A DNA stretch of 64,000 nt. It comes from an uncultured Oscillospiraceae bacterium (GTDB lineage Bacteria; Bacillota; Clostridia; Oscillospirales; Oscillospiraceae). Positions within the stretch are counted from its first letter, which is position 1. Every line of letters begins with the position of its first letter. Below the pieces are notes generated by a model, which was not told the DNA's origin, did no database searches, and saw nothing but the letters and a program-made list of their open reading frames with translations. The stretch lies in the NCBI GenBank assembly GCA_934589675.1, contig CAKTOF010000001.1, positions 1 to 64,000 on the forward strand, read 5' to 3'. The translations under genes and the position numbers were made by a program. Positions 27,576 through 36,186 of this stretch are shown here, piece by piece.

Positions 27576-29382
27576 TCTCCCCGCCTCCTTCCACATGTGC
27601 GCCGCGCTGCATGTCATACACGCGGCGGTAGAGCCCGCCGCGCGCGACCAGCTCGTCGTGCGTGCCCGATTCGCTGATGCAGCCGTCCTCGAGCACGAGG
27701 ATCTGGTCGGCCTGCATGAGCGTATTGATGCGGTGCGAGATCATGATGACCGTCGAGGTATCCGTGTTCTCGCGCAGCGCCTCGCGGATCTGCGCGTCGG
27801 TCTCCATGTCGACGGCGCTCGTCGAGTCGTCGAACACCATGATCGGGCAGTGCATCATCAGCGTGCGCGCGATGGCGATGCGCTGCTTCTGCCCGCCCGA
27901 GAGCGTGACGCCGCGCTCGCCGACGACGGTATCGTAGCCGTCGCGGAACGACGTGATGCTCTCGTCGACGGCCGCGATGGACGCGGCGCGGCGAGCGTCG
28001 TCGAGCGTGGCCGCCGCCGAGGCGGCCGTGATGTTCTCATAGATCGTCTCAGAGAACAAGAACGGCTCCTGCAGGACAAGGCCGACGTTGCGGCGGAGGT
28101 AGCTCCGGTCGATCTTCCGGATGTCGACGCCGCCGATCGTGATGCGCCCGGCGCCGTCGGGCAGGTCGTACAGGCGGTTGAGCAGGTAGGTGAGCGTCGA
28201 CTTGCCCGAGCCCGTCGCGCCGAGGATGCCGACGGTCTGGCCGGCATGGATCGTAAACGACACGTCGTGCAGGACCTCCTGCCCGCCGTAGGAAAAGCGC
28301 ACATGGTCAAAGACGATGTCGCCGTTTAGATCCGGCTTTTTGTCGTCCGGCGACGGGCGCTCGGGCTCGGCGTCCAGAATCTCGCACAGGCGCTCGGCCG
28401 AGACGGTCGACTTCGTAAATTCCGACAGCGTCCGCCCGAGCGAGCGCACGGGGCCGGCAAGCGTCTGCGTGTAGCTGATAAACGCGAGCAGCTCGCCGAG
28501 CGTCATGCGCCCGTTCGCCGCGAGATACGCGCCGACGCAGATGACGCACAGCATCTGAAGGCAGCTGGCCGCATCGCCCACGCCCCAGAACAGGCCGAGC
28601 GTGTAGCCCATGTCGATCCACTTGTCGGAAAACGCGCTGTTCTTTTTGTCAAATTCGTCAAGCTCATAGCGCTCGCGCCCAAACGCGCGCACGACGCGCA
28701 CGCCCGTCAGATTCTCCTGCACCTTGACCGTCAGCTCGCCCTCGGCCTCGTCGGCGATGCGGAAGAGCCGGTGGATGCGCGTGTGGAAGAACAGCGAATA
28801 GCCGACGATGATCGGGATGAACAGCAGGCAGACGGCGGCGAGCGTCGTGTTCATGGAGAACATGAGTACAACGGCGATGGTCAGCAGAATGGCCGTCCGC
28901 ACGACCTCGATGCACTGCGCGGAAATAAAGTTGCGGATGATCTCAACGTCCGATGTGCAGCGCTGGATCATGTCGCCCGTCTGATTTTCCGTATGCCAGG
29001 AAAACGGCAGATACTGGATGTGCCGGAACAGCGTCCGGCGCAGCGAGCGGATGAGCCCCTCCGTTCCCTTGGCGATGGACACGCGCGAAAAGTGATTCAT
29101 GAGCGCCGAGAGCGCCGCGCAGACCGCCACGCCGAGCGCGCAGTAAAATAGATGCGACCTGAGCGCGCCGCGCCCGCCGAGCGCGTCGATGACGCGCGAT
29201 GCGATGCCCGGCAGCTGCGATGTTTCATCGCCCACGACGGAGTCGACCGTAAAGCGGATGATCTGCGGCGTCAGAAAGCTCAGCACGATGCTCAAGCCCG
29301 CCGTAATGACGGCAAGGGCAAACATCCCGCGCACGCCCTTTGAAAATGTGCCCAGCATCTCAAACACCCGATGCTTTTTCAT
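27568..29382 (-). CDS. ABC exporter half-transporter (first subunit)
   Basis: 604 aa. Partner of the downstream half-transporter. Membrane domain about 15-310, ATPase domain with Walker A GATGSGKST (about 393), canonical signature LSGGQKQRIAIA and Walker B IMVFDDSTSAVD, where Asp replaces the usual catalytic Glu after Walker B. That pattern again fits an asymmetric heterodimer of the multidrug/lipid exporter type. Ribosome-binding site AAAGGAGG. Cargo unknown. Confidence 0.9.
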   Translation of the reverse strand: MKKHRVFEMLGTFSKGVRGMFALAVITAGLSIVLSFLTPQIIRFTVDSVVGDETSQLPGIASRVIDALGGRGALRSHLFYCALGVAVCAALSALMNHFSRVSIAKGTEGLIRSLRRTLFRHIQYLPFSWHTENQTGDMIQRCTSDVEIIRNFISAQCIEVVRTAILLTIAVVLMFSMNTTLAAVCLLFIPIIVGYSLFFHTRIHRLFRIADEAEGELTVKVQENLTGVRVVRAFGRERYELDEFDKKNSAFSDKWIDMGYTLGLFWGVGDAASCLQMLCVICVGAYLAANGRMTLGELLAFISYTQTLAGPVRSLGRTLSEFTKSTVSAERLCEILDAEPERPSPDDKKPDLNGDIVFDHVRFSYGGQEVLHDVSFTIHAGQTVGILGATGSGKSTLTYLLNRLYDLPDGAGRITIGGVDIRKIDRSYLRRNVGLVLQEPFLFSETIYENITAASAAATLDDARRAASIAAVDESITSFRDGYDTVVGERGVTLSGGQKQRIAIARTLMMHCPIMVFDDSTSAVDMETDAQIREALRENTDTSTVIMISHRINTLMQADQILVLEDGCISESGTHDELVARGGLYRRVYDMQRGAHVEGGGENA

Positions 29383-29906
29383 GGCGCGCCCTCCTTTCCT
29401 TCCACAATTATTATAATGTGCAAATCATGTACACGCATAGACGGTTTTAATTTTGCCACAAAACCCGCCGCCGCGCAAGCCCTCACAGCCAAAAAAGCCC
29501 GGATGTCTGCCGCGGGCAGACATCCGGGCGGCCGGACGCCTCTTATAGGGGCGGGCAGGCGCATTCGTAATCGCTTTCCCTCGACGGTTATTGCAGGATT
29601 GGCCCGCGCCCCAACCGCCGCACGCCTGCTCTTACCACGAAGGGAGGGGTGCCGGGGAGGGGCGGCTTTGTGAAAAGCCCCTCCCCGGCTCGCGTTTTCT
29701 TGGGTACTTCTTTTGGCGAGGCAAACGAAGTACCCCGCCGGAAACACAAACAGACCGATTGCAGCGGTAGGTAACCTTCGCCCCTACGAGACAATACCAT
29801 TCAACCAGCCCTTGTACAAAATCCGCCCCCACAACCCCTCAGTCGCCGTTCCGGCGACAGCTCCCCTTACACAGGGGAGCCTTTGGGCGCGTGCCATAAC
29901 CGGCCG
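29383..29906. repeat. Non-coding mosaic of hairpin repeats
   Basis: 562-bp gap with no convincing gene. Contents in order: terminator-like hairpin GCCCGGATGTCTGC and complement (29497-29529) with six T on the minus strand (29491-29496); GCCGGGGAGGGG/CCCCTCCCCGGC (29651-29689); GGGTACTTC/GAAGTACCC (29702-29735); GTCGCCG-TTC-CGGCGAC (29842-29858); GCTCCCCT-TACAC-AGGGGAGC (29860-29880). Several look like dispersed intergenic repeats; the last is related to the hairpin at 34837-34879. Confidence 0.6.
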
Positions 29907-29938
29907 AAAAAAATCCCGCCCGGCGGCGCCGGACGGGA
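29907..29938 (-). terminator. Terminator of the flavodoxin-like gene
   Basis: Stem TCCCGcCCGG/CCGGaCGGGA (29914-29938) with seven T on the minus strand (29907-29913). Confidence 0.88.
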
Positions 29939-29944
29939 AATTTT

Positions 29945-30868
29945 TCAGCTGATGCAGGTATACATCGCGTACGGCGGACGCGGGTCGCCCGTCGTCGTGA
30001 GGAAGTAGTCCTCGATGATCTCGGCCATGAAGATCTTGGCCTTGGTGATGTCGCGCTTGCTCGGGCGGATGCCGCTGTCATAGTGCCAGAACGTGGAGCC
30101 CGGCTTGCCGATGCCCAGCGGGTCGTTGCCCTCGAGCATGGAGAAGTCGTCCTCGATGCCCATGTATTTTTTGATGATGTGGAGCTTCTCCTCCGGCATT
30201 TTGGCGAACTCCTCCGCCTCCGGATCGCGGCCGAAGCGCTGGATGAGCGCCATGGCGTCGGCGATGTTGATGTTCAGCTCCTTGGCGATGCCGTCGACGG
30301 CCTCGTGGCGGATCTCCTTGCCGGGGCAGGCGAACTTGCCGACGGTGCGCACGCCGTTGACGCGCAGCAGCTCCTCCATGACCTCAAGCGAGCCGTAGCA
30401 CTCCGGGGGGCCGACGCCCGAGCCGCCGTAGGTCGCGTAGACGACGCCGTAGATCGTGGGCAGCTGATCGCCCTTCGCGCCGGGAGTGCCGGTCGCAACG
30501 GACGGAGCCACGATGCCGGGGATGCCGGAATGGGCATTGAGGCGGCCCATCGGGTTCTTCTCCGGGTCGAGCGGCTCACCGTTCTTCGGCGGCTCCATGG
30601 CCTTGCCCATGATGGTGCGGTTGCCCTGAAGGCCGAGCAGCTGGTAGACCTCCTTGTAGGGAAGACCTGCGACGATCAGCGAGCCGAGGACGACGATGTC
30701 ATAATCCCAGAAATAGACCGGGTCGTTCGACCAGTCCTTTCCGGCGACGAGCTTCTCGCAGCGGGTCTCAAAGCCATACTCCTCCAGCACTTCGGCAAAG
30801 GCGCGGCCGACCTGCTCGGTGTTGCCCGTCAGGCTGCCGTAGAGCACGACTGCTTTCCGTTTTTTCAT
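29945..30868 (-). CDS. Flavodoxin-family protein
   Basis: 307 aa, about twice a normal flavodoxin. FMN-binding loop GSLTGNTEQVG (about 11-21), and a second conserved loop YATYGGSGVGP (about 145-155) that contacts the isoalloxazine ring in flavodoxin-like folds. Extra segments (about 85-130 and 190-307) are not familiar. Probably an electron carrier or a flavin reductase. Monocistronic with its own promoter and terminator; no obvious redox partner adjacent, although an OYE-type reductase is at 11239-13215. Confidence 0.75.
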   Translation of the reverse strand: MKKRKAVVLYGSLTGNTEQVGRAFAEVLEEYGFETRCEKLVAGKDWSNDPVYFWDYDIVVLGSLIVAGLPYKEVYQLLGLQGNRTIMGKAMEPPKNGEPLDPEKNPMGRLNAHSGIPGIVAPSVATGTPGAKGDQLPTIYGVVYATYGGSGVGPPECYGSLEVMEELLRVNGVRTVGKFACPGKEIRHEAVDGIAKELNINIADAMALIQRFGRDPEAEEFAKMPEEKLHIIKKYMGIEDDFSMLEGNDPLGIGKPGSTFWHYDSGIRPSKRDITKAKIFMAEIIEDYFLTTTGDPRPPYAMYTCIS

Positions 30869-30906
30869 GGTATCGCTCCTTTCTGTTTGCTCAATTCGAT
30901 GATCTC

Positions 30907-30935
30907 AGTATAACAATTACAGCGCTAAATATCAA
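30907..30935 (-). promoter_or_regulatory. Promoter of the flavodoxin-like gene
   Basis: TTGATA (30930-30935), 17-bp spacer, TATACT (30907-30912) on the minus strand. Confidence 0.75.
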
Positions 30936-31067
30936 GATGCCTGCTTATACCGGTTTCTGAAGATGCTTCTCCCGCTGTGATGCGTTTTTCTAATGCAGGC
31001 GTTGCAACGGCCGCAAAAATCCGCTATGATAACCATACTGCATTTTCTGTCGAAGGGAGGCGCGTGC

Positions 31068-32117
31068 ATGAGGCGGCGTGTGTTTTTGCTGCTTGCGCTT
31101 TCGCTCCTGCTCCTGCCGCGCGCGGCCGCGGCGGACGCTCTTGCGGAGGAATACAGCTTTGCGGCAAGCAGCTTAGATGAGATCATGGCGCAGTTCATGG
31201 CCGAAAACGGCCTGAACGAGGGCAATTTCTCCGTGGCCTACTACGCCACCGGCGACCATGCAGAGTACCGCTTCGCGGACGACACCTACCGCGTCGCGGG
31301 CAGCCTTTTCAAGCTGCCGCTCAATATGTACTACTACGATCTCGAGCGCACCGGCGCCATTTCCAAAAACCTCACCATCGGCGGCTGGAGCCTTTCCACG
31401 CTCCACCGCGAGACGATCGTAAATTCCAACAACGACATGGCCATCGCCATGCTCTATCACCTCGGCTCGTTCCGGCAGTACCGCGAGCTCATGACGCGCT
31501 TCTGCGATCAGGACTACCCCGCCGCCTACTATGCCGACAACAACATCAACGCCGGCTATATGCTCGCCGTCTTAAGGCAGCTCTACGAAAATCAGGACGA
31601 CTACGCCGAGCTCATCGGCTATATGAAGCAGGGCGCGCCGGGACAGTACTTCCAGCATTATGTGGACGAATATGACGTCGCGCACAAGTACGGCTATTTT
31701 GAAGGTGCGGTCAACGACTGCGCCATCATCTTTACGCCCGAGCCGTTCCTGCTGACGGCGCTCACGCAGGACGTTGCCTATGCCGAGATCGTCCTCGGCC
31801 GCCTTGCCGAGCTTCTGACCGCCTACACCGTCTACCAGACCGAGTCCCGCGCACCCGAGCCCGAGCCTGAGCCGGAGCAAGAACCGCACGCCATCACCGT
31901 CGTCGAGCTGCCCGAACCGCCCGAGCCGCCCAAGCCGCCGGAAGATACGGACGCCGCCGCGCCCGACCCCGCAGCGCAACCCGAGGCCGCTCCCGAAGCC
32001 GCGACGCAGCCCGAAGATGCGCAGCAGTCCGCCGCGCCGTGGATCGCCGTCGCCGCTGTCGCCGCGCTGGCGCTCATCGTGATCGCGCTCCGCGCGAAAA
32101 AGCGCGTCCGCACATAA
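31068..32117 (+). CDS. Membrane-anchored serine hydrolase (class A beta-lactamase/PBP-like fold)
   Basis: 349 aa. Exported: signal peptide 1-22 ending AAA-ADA. Penicillin-recognition motifs are present: SLFK (Ser79-Lys82), SNN (120-122) in place of SDN, and KYG (207-209) in place of KTG. A long Pro/Glu/Ala linker (about 260-325) leads to a C-terminal membrane helix (about 326-343) and a basic tail, so the enzyme faces out. No class A Glu166-type motif is evident, hence a wall-related transpeptidase/carboxypeptidase or hydrolase rather than a resistance enzyme. Start set by AAGGGAGG. Confidence 0.82.
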   Translation: MRRRVFLLLALSLLLLPRAAAADALAEEYSFAASSLDEIMAQFMAENGLNEGNFSVAYYATGDHAEYRFADDTYRVAGSLFKLPLNMYYYDLERTGAISKNLTIGGWSLSTLHRETIVNSNNDMAIAMLYHLGSFRQYRELMTRFCDQDYPAAYYADNNINAGYMLAVLRQLYENQDDYAELIGYMKQGAPGQYFQHYVDEYDVAHKYGYFEGAVNDCAIIFTPEPFLLTALTQDVAYAEIVLGRLAELLTAYTVYQTESRAPEPEPEPEQEPHAITVVELPEPPEPPKPPEDTDAAAPDPAAQPEAAPEAATQPEDAQQSAAPWIAVAAVAALALIVIALRAKKRVRT

Positions 32118-32121
32118 CAAA

Positions 32122-32149
32122 ACCGCCGCAGCTTGGCAGCTGCGGCGGC
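32122..32149. terminator. Hairpin between convergent genes
   Basis: Stem CCGCCGCAGCT/AGCTGCGGCGG with short T-rich flanks. Weak T tract, so termination efficiency is uncertain. Confidence 0.65.
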
Positions 32150-32169
32150 TTTGTAATTTGACGTCTATT

Positions 32170-33411
32170 CTACGCCTCCGGCGTGCCCGGCTTCTTCTGG
32201 CGGCGGGCCAGAACGCCGAACAGCGCGAGCGAGGCTGCGATCATGGCCGCGAGCACCGCGACCGTGATCCAGAAGCGCGGCGCATGCAGATCGGTCACAG
32301 CGTCGCCCATGAACGTAAAGAGCACGACAAGCGGCGCAAAGCCCACGGCGCAGCCGAAGATATACGGCCAGAAGTGCAGCCGCACCGCGCCCATGTAAAA
32401 GCTCACGATGTCGCTCGGCAGAAACAGCATCCAGCGCGAGATGAGCGAGAACAGGAAGTCGCTCTCCCCGCGCATCCGGCGAAGCAGCGCGAGCTTTTCG
32501 TTTTTTGCCGCAACGCGCTCGGCCGCGTCCGCGCCGAGCCTCCGGCCGAGCAGATACGGCACCGTCACGGACACGATCGTGCCCGCCATTCCGACAGCCA
32601 GCGCCAGCGGCACCGGGAACATGATCGCGCCGACGAGGTACAAAATGCCGATGTACACGACGATGCACACGCTCTTGAGCGCATAGAGCAGCATGAGAAA
32701 CAAAATGGCAAGTCCCATGCTGTGCGGCGTGTAGCTGAGCACGGAGTCGACCGTGATGACATCGCGGAACGCGATGGCCACGCCGATGATGGCCGCCCAC
32801 GTCAGCCCCACGGCGAGGTGCATGGCGTGGAAGCGGTGCTGCGGCTGCCCGGGCGCGGCCGTGCAGAGCAGGCCGAAATAAAACCGCAGGTACATGATGA
32901 GCACGAACAGCATCAGCGCCGTGCACGCGGCAATAACGCCGTCCGCCGCCCACATCGGGATATTCGGAAACAGCACCAGCACAGCCATGGACGCCTCGAG
33001 CCACACCGTGCCGAGCTTGCCGTACCACTTCGCGCCGTTGACCGTGCCCGTCTTTTTGAGCACGATGCCGCCCATGACGGCCATGACAAGCTCCTTGATC
33101 GCAAAGAGCACGGTGAGCGCGATGAGGTAGCGGTAGCGCGTGCACAGGCTGATCATCAGCGCGCCCTGCGTCAGCTTGTCCGCCACGGGGTCGAGCACCT
33201 TGCCGACGTCCGAGACCATGTTGAATTTCCGCGCGACGCGCCCGTCAAGCACGTCCGTCAGCGCCGAGACGGCCAGCACGGCGATGGCCGCCCAGTAGCT
33301 GTGCCGGGCGCAGTAAAAGTAGAGATAGAGCGGGATGAGCAGCAGCCGGAACGCGCTCATGGCGTTCGGAATGGTCAGGATCTGCTCCCGCGTCAGTCGT
33401 TTTTTCGTCAT
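32170..33411 (-). CDS. CDP-alcohol phosphatidyltransferase fused to a VTT/DedA-type membrane domain
   Basis: 413 aa, a two-domain membrane protein. Residues 1-190: CDP-OH phosphatidyltransferase with the full active-site motif D53-xx-D56-G57-xx-A60-R61-x8-G70-xxx-D74-xxx-D78, so it should transfer a phosphatidyl group from CDP-diacylglycerol to an alcohol (glycerol-phosphate or similar). Residues about 195-410: further helices matching the VTT/SNARE-associated DedA family, including the re-entrant-like VGAIMFPVPLALAVG and SRWMLFLPSDIVSFYMGA. DedA-family proteins move lipids across membranes. A ten-or-more-helix enzyme coupling synthesis to translocation is an inference. Confidence 0.87.
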   Translation of the reverse strand: MTKKRLTREQILTIPNAMSAFRLLLIPLYLYFYCARHSYWAAIAVLAVSALTDVLDGRVARKFNMVSDVGKVLDPVADKLTQGALMISLCTRYRYLIALTVLFAIKELVMAVMGGIVLKKTGTVNGAKWYGKLGTVWLEASMAVLVLFPNIPMWAADGVIAACTALMLFVLIMYLRFYFGLLCTAAPGQPQHRFHAMHLAVGLTWAAIIGVAIAFRDVITVDSVLSYTPHSMGLAILFLMLLYALKSVCIVVYIGILYLVGAIMFPVPLALAVGMAGTIVSVTVPYLLGRRLGADAAERVAAKNEKLALLRRMRGESDFLFSLISRWMLFLPSDIVSFYMGAVRLHFWPYIFGCAVGFAPLVVLFTFMGDAVTDLHAPRFWITVAVLAAMIAASLALFGVLARRQKKPGTPEA

Positions 33412-33464
33412 GGAGGCTTCCTCTCCCCGGCCGCGGCCGGGCTTGCATATTCTCGTGAATATTC

Positions 33465-33493
33465 AGTATACCACAGTCCGCGTAAAAATTCAA
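33465..33493 (-). promoter_or_regulatory. Promoter of the phosphatidyltransferase-VTT gene
   Basis: TTGAAT (33488-33493), 17-bp spacer, TATACT (33465-33470) on the minus strand. An inverted repeat TATTC-TCGT-GAATA sits just downstream near 33449-33462. Confidence 0.75.
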
Positions 33494-33508
33494 TGCATCC
33501 CGCCGCGC

Positions 33509-33537
33509 TGGATATTTGCCGCGCGGTGTGCTATAAT
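33509..33537 (+). promoter_or_regulatory. Promoter of the DUF4317 gene
   Basis: Good -10 TATAAT (33532-33537); weak -35 TGGATA (33509-33514) at 17 bp. Confidence 0.55.
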
Positions 33538-33589
33538 GCGCAAAGATTTCCGCCGCCGCGCGCGGCAAAAATACTTTGAGAGGTACCCC

Positions 33590-34726
33590 ATGAACGATAA
33601 AGAGATCGCGGAGCTGCGCCGCCGGCTCCGCCCGGAGAAAAACGGCATCACGCACGTGCGCGGGTGCTATGTCAACGAAAGCCGCGAGGTGCTGTCTGTG
33701 TTCGACCAGCCGCTCGCGCTCATGGAAGAGGAGGAGGCGGAGAAATTCCTGACGATCTTCCGCCGCGCCCTGTCCGGCACGCTGGGCAAGAACCTGCTGG
33801 ACATCCCGTTCGCCACGCGCCAGGTCGGCACGAGCGAGGAGCACAAGCTGCTCATGGCGCTGCGCGACACGGCGCTCTCCGACGCCGACGCAGCCGAGAC
33901 GCTTTTCCGCCGCATCATCGACGCGCTGAGCTTTGAGGGCAACTACGTCGTGCTTTTATGCTACGACGCCTACGACGTCCCCTACCGCGCGAAGGACGGC
34001 GCGCAGCTGAGCGACTCGTCCGAGACCGTCTTCCCGCACATCCTCTGCGCCGTCTGCCCCGTGAAGATGACGAAGGCCGCGCTGCACTACGACGCGGACA
34101 ACCGCGAGTTCCACAAAAACCACATCGACTGGATCGTCAGCGCGCCGGAGCTCGGCTTCCTCTTCCCCGCGTTTGACGACCGCGCGACGAACCTGTACGG
34201 CGCCCTCTATTACACGCGCTCGGCCAAGGATAACCACCCCGAGCTCATCTCCGCGCTCTTCGGCGCTGAGGCGCCGCTCCCGGCCGAGACGCAGCGCGGC
34301 ACGTTCTGCGCCATGCTCTCCGGCGCGATGGAGGACGGGTGCAGCCTCCAGGTCGTCAAGGCCGTCCACGCGCAGCTTTCGGACATGATCGCCGAGCACA
34401 AGGCCAACAAGGTGACCGACCCGCTCACGCTGAGCAAGCGCGAGGTGCGCGCAGTGCTTGAAACGTGCGGCGTCAAGAGCGAGGCCCGCGAGAAATTCTC
34501 GCAGGAGTACGACGCCGAATTCGGTGCGGACGCCGAGCTCAGTCCGCGCAATCTTGTAAATCCCGGCCAGATGGAGGTCCGCACGCCCGACGTCGTCATC
34601 CGCGTCAACCCCGACCGCGCCGACCTCATCGAAACGCGCGTCATCGGCGGCGAAAAGTACATCCTCATCCACGCCGACGACGCCGTCGAGGTCAACGGCG
34701 TGAACATCGAGATTTCCGGCTCATAA
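33590..34726 (+). CDS. DUF4317 family protein
   Basis: 378 aa, function unknown. Soluble, no signal or membrane segment. The whole length matches the DUF4317 pattern I know from Clostridia (opening NDKEIAELRRRLRPEKNGITHVRGCYVN, central HNHI-like FHKNHIDWIV). Start at 33590 is set by GAGAGG and by the family N terminus. Transcribed divergently from the phosphatidyltransferase fusion; monocistronic. Confidence 0.85.
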   Translation: MNDKEIAELRRRLRPEKNGITHVRGCYVNESREVLSVFDQPLALMEEEEAEKFLTIFRRALSGTLGKNLLDIPFATRQVGTSEEHKLLMALRDTALSDADAAETLFRRIIDALSFEGNYVVLLCYDAYDVPYRAKDGAQLSDSSETVFPHILCAVCPVKMTKAALHYDADNREFHKNHIDWIVSAPELGFLFPAFDDRATNLYGALYYTRSAKDNHPELISALFGAEAPLPAETQRGTFCAMLSGAMEDGCSLQVVKAVHAQLSDMIAEHKANKVTDPLTLSKREVRAVLETCGVKSEAREKFSQEYDAEFGADAELSPRNLVNPGQMEVRTPDVVIRVNPDRADLIETRVIGGEKYILIHADDAVEVNGVNIEISGS

Positions 34727-34836
34727 GAAAGAAGCTGCCGCTTTCAAGGCGCAAAAAGGACGCCCTCGCGCAGGCATCATGAACGCAGGGTGGGATGACC
34801 CCATCCCGCCGCCTGCTGCGCGCGGCCGGATTCCCG

Positions 34837-34879
34837 ACGCGCCAAAGCCTCCCCTGTGCAAGGGGAGGCTTTGGCGCGT
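34837..34879. repeat. 19-bp perfect hairpin, dispersed repeat
   Basis: Perfect stem from 34837 to 34855 and 34861 to 34879, loop GTGCA; core CCAAAGCCTCCCCT. The 3' flank GGCGCGTGC and the CTCCCCT/AGGGGAG core recur at 29860-29894. No long T run, so it is a repeat more than a terminator. Confidence 0.7.
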
Positions 34880-34916
34880 GCTCCTATTTTGCCGCATTCC
34901 ACAACCCACACCGCAC

Positions 34917-34950
34917 AAAAGCCGCCCCAGAGATCCCTCCGGGGCGGCTT
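34917..34950 (-). terminator. Terminator of the opp-amidohydrolase operon
   Basis: Stem GCCGCCCC/GGGGCGGC (34921-34928, 34941-34948) with TTTTGTG on the minus strand; 14 bp past the stop at 34963. Confidence 0.85.
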
Positions 34951-34962
34951 TCTGCTCAGATC

Positions 34963-36177
34963 TTAACCCAGCGTCAGCGTGACGGCGTTCGGGCCCTTGT
35001 AGGTCGTGCCGTCCTTCATGACGAAGGTGCAGTTTTTCATGGTGTCGATGTCCTCAAACGGACTGACGTCGAAGGCGACGATGTCGGCGAGCTTGCCGGC
35101 CTCGATCGTGCCGACGCGGTCGCCCCACTGCATCATCTCCGCCGCGTTGCGCGTGGCCGAGAGCAGCGTCTGCTCGACCGGGACGCCCGACTCGACCATC
35201 AGGCGGAACTCGTCGGCCTGCTCGCCGTGGCGGGAGCCCGGCGTGCCGCAGTCGGTGCCGAAGGCGAGCTTGACGCCCTTGCGGTAGGCCATGCCGATGG
35301 CCTTCTTGTGCAGCTCGGAGGCAAAGCGCTCTTTTTCGAGCACATGCGCCGGGAGCTCATCGGCCAGCGAGAGCGTCTTGAGGCCGGAGACGAGCGTCGG
35401 GACGAGGTAGGTGCCGGCCTCGGCCATCATGTCGGCCGTCGGCTCGTCGAGCAAAATGGCGTGCTCGATGGACGTGATGCCGGCGCGGACGGCGTTCTGG
35501 ATGCCCTCAACGCCGTGGGCGTGGGCGCTCGTGATGGCGCCGTAGGAGCGGGCGGTGTCGCACGCGGCCTTGCACTCGTCATACGTCATGACGCACGCGC
35601 CGAGCGAGTTGCCGTTGGACAAAACGCCGATGGTGACCATGAGCTTGACCTGATCGCAGCCCTTGCCGAGCGTGTCGCGCGCGGCGGCGCGGACCTCCTC
35701 GGGGCCGTTGCAGGTGTAGGCGCCGGCCGTGTAGGTGTTCTGCATGGCGCCGGTGACGATCATGGCGCCGGAGATGCAAAGGCGCGGGCCGTGGATCTTG
35801 CCGGCGTTGATGTAGTTGCGGAGCGAAATGTCCGTGCCGAAGTTGCCGCAGCCGCAGTCGCGCAGCGACGTGAAGCCCGCGAGCAGGTCGCGCTGCGCGC
35901 GGAGCATGGCGTCGAGCAGGATCTCGCCGTGCTGCTGGTTCGGGAACGGCGCGAAGCCGTTGACGAGGCCGTCAAAGTAGACGTGGACGTGCGTGTCGAT
36001 GAGACCCGCCATGACGAACTTGCCGGTCAGGTCGGTGACCTCGCAGCCGGTCTTGTCGACAGCAGCCGCCGGGGCGACCTCGACGATCTTGTTGCCGTCG
36101 ACGACGATGGCCATGTCCTTGCGGACGGTCGTGCTGACGGAGTCAAAAAGCTCGCCGCACAAAATAACTTTCTTCAT
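34963..36177 (-). CDS. Metal-dependent amidohydrolase (paralogue 1)
   Basis: 404 aa. Amidohydrolase superfamily TIM barrel with a small beta-sandwich from both ends. Metal motif HVH (63, 65) in GLIDTHVHV, a Lys in QVKLMVTIG likely carboxylated, then His in SAHAHG and SIEHAIL, and Asp in FGTDCGTPG. Of the imidazolonepropionase/Xaa-Pro dipeptidase-like branch, so an amide or dipeptide substrate is likely. Last gene of the SBP-BCDF peptide importer operon (9 bp after oppF), hinting that it works on what the importer brings in. About the same length and layout as the gene at 44129-45322. Confidence 0.9.
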   Translation of the reverse strand: MKKVILCGELFDSVSTTVRKDMAIVVDGNKIVEVAPAAAVDKTGCEVTDLTGKFVMAGLIDTHVHVYFDGLVNGFAPFPNQQHGEILLDAMLRAQRDLLAGFTSLRDCGCGNFGTDISLRNYINAGKIHGPRLCISGAMIVTGAMQNTYTAGAYTCNGPEEVRAAARDTLGKGCDQVKLMVTIGVLSNGNSLGACVMTYDECKAACDTARSYGAITSAHAHGVEGIQNAVRAGITSIEHAILLDEPTADMMAEAGTYLVPTLVSGLKTLSLADELPAHVLEKERFASELHKKAIGMAYRKGVKLAFGTDCGTPGSRHGEQADEFRLMVESGVPVEQTLLSATRNAAEMMQWGDRVGTIEAGKLADIVAFDVSPFEDIDTMKNCTFVMKDGTTYKGPNAVTLTLG

Positions 36178-36186
36178 TGCTTGACC

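Noticed and set aside
29588..29800. Small minus-strand open frame of 70 codons in the repeat-rich gap
   Set aside because: It runs across two hairpins, has no ribosome-binding site or family motif, and looks like translated intergenic repeat.
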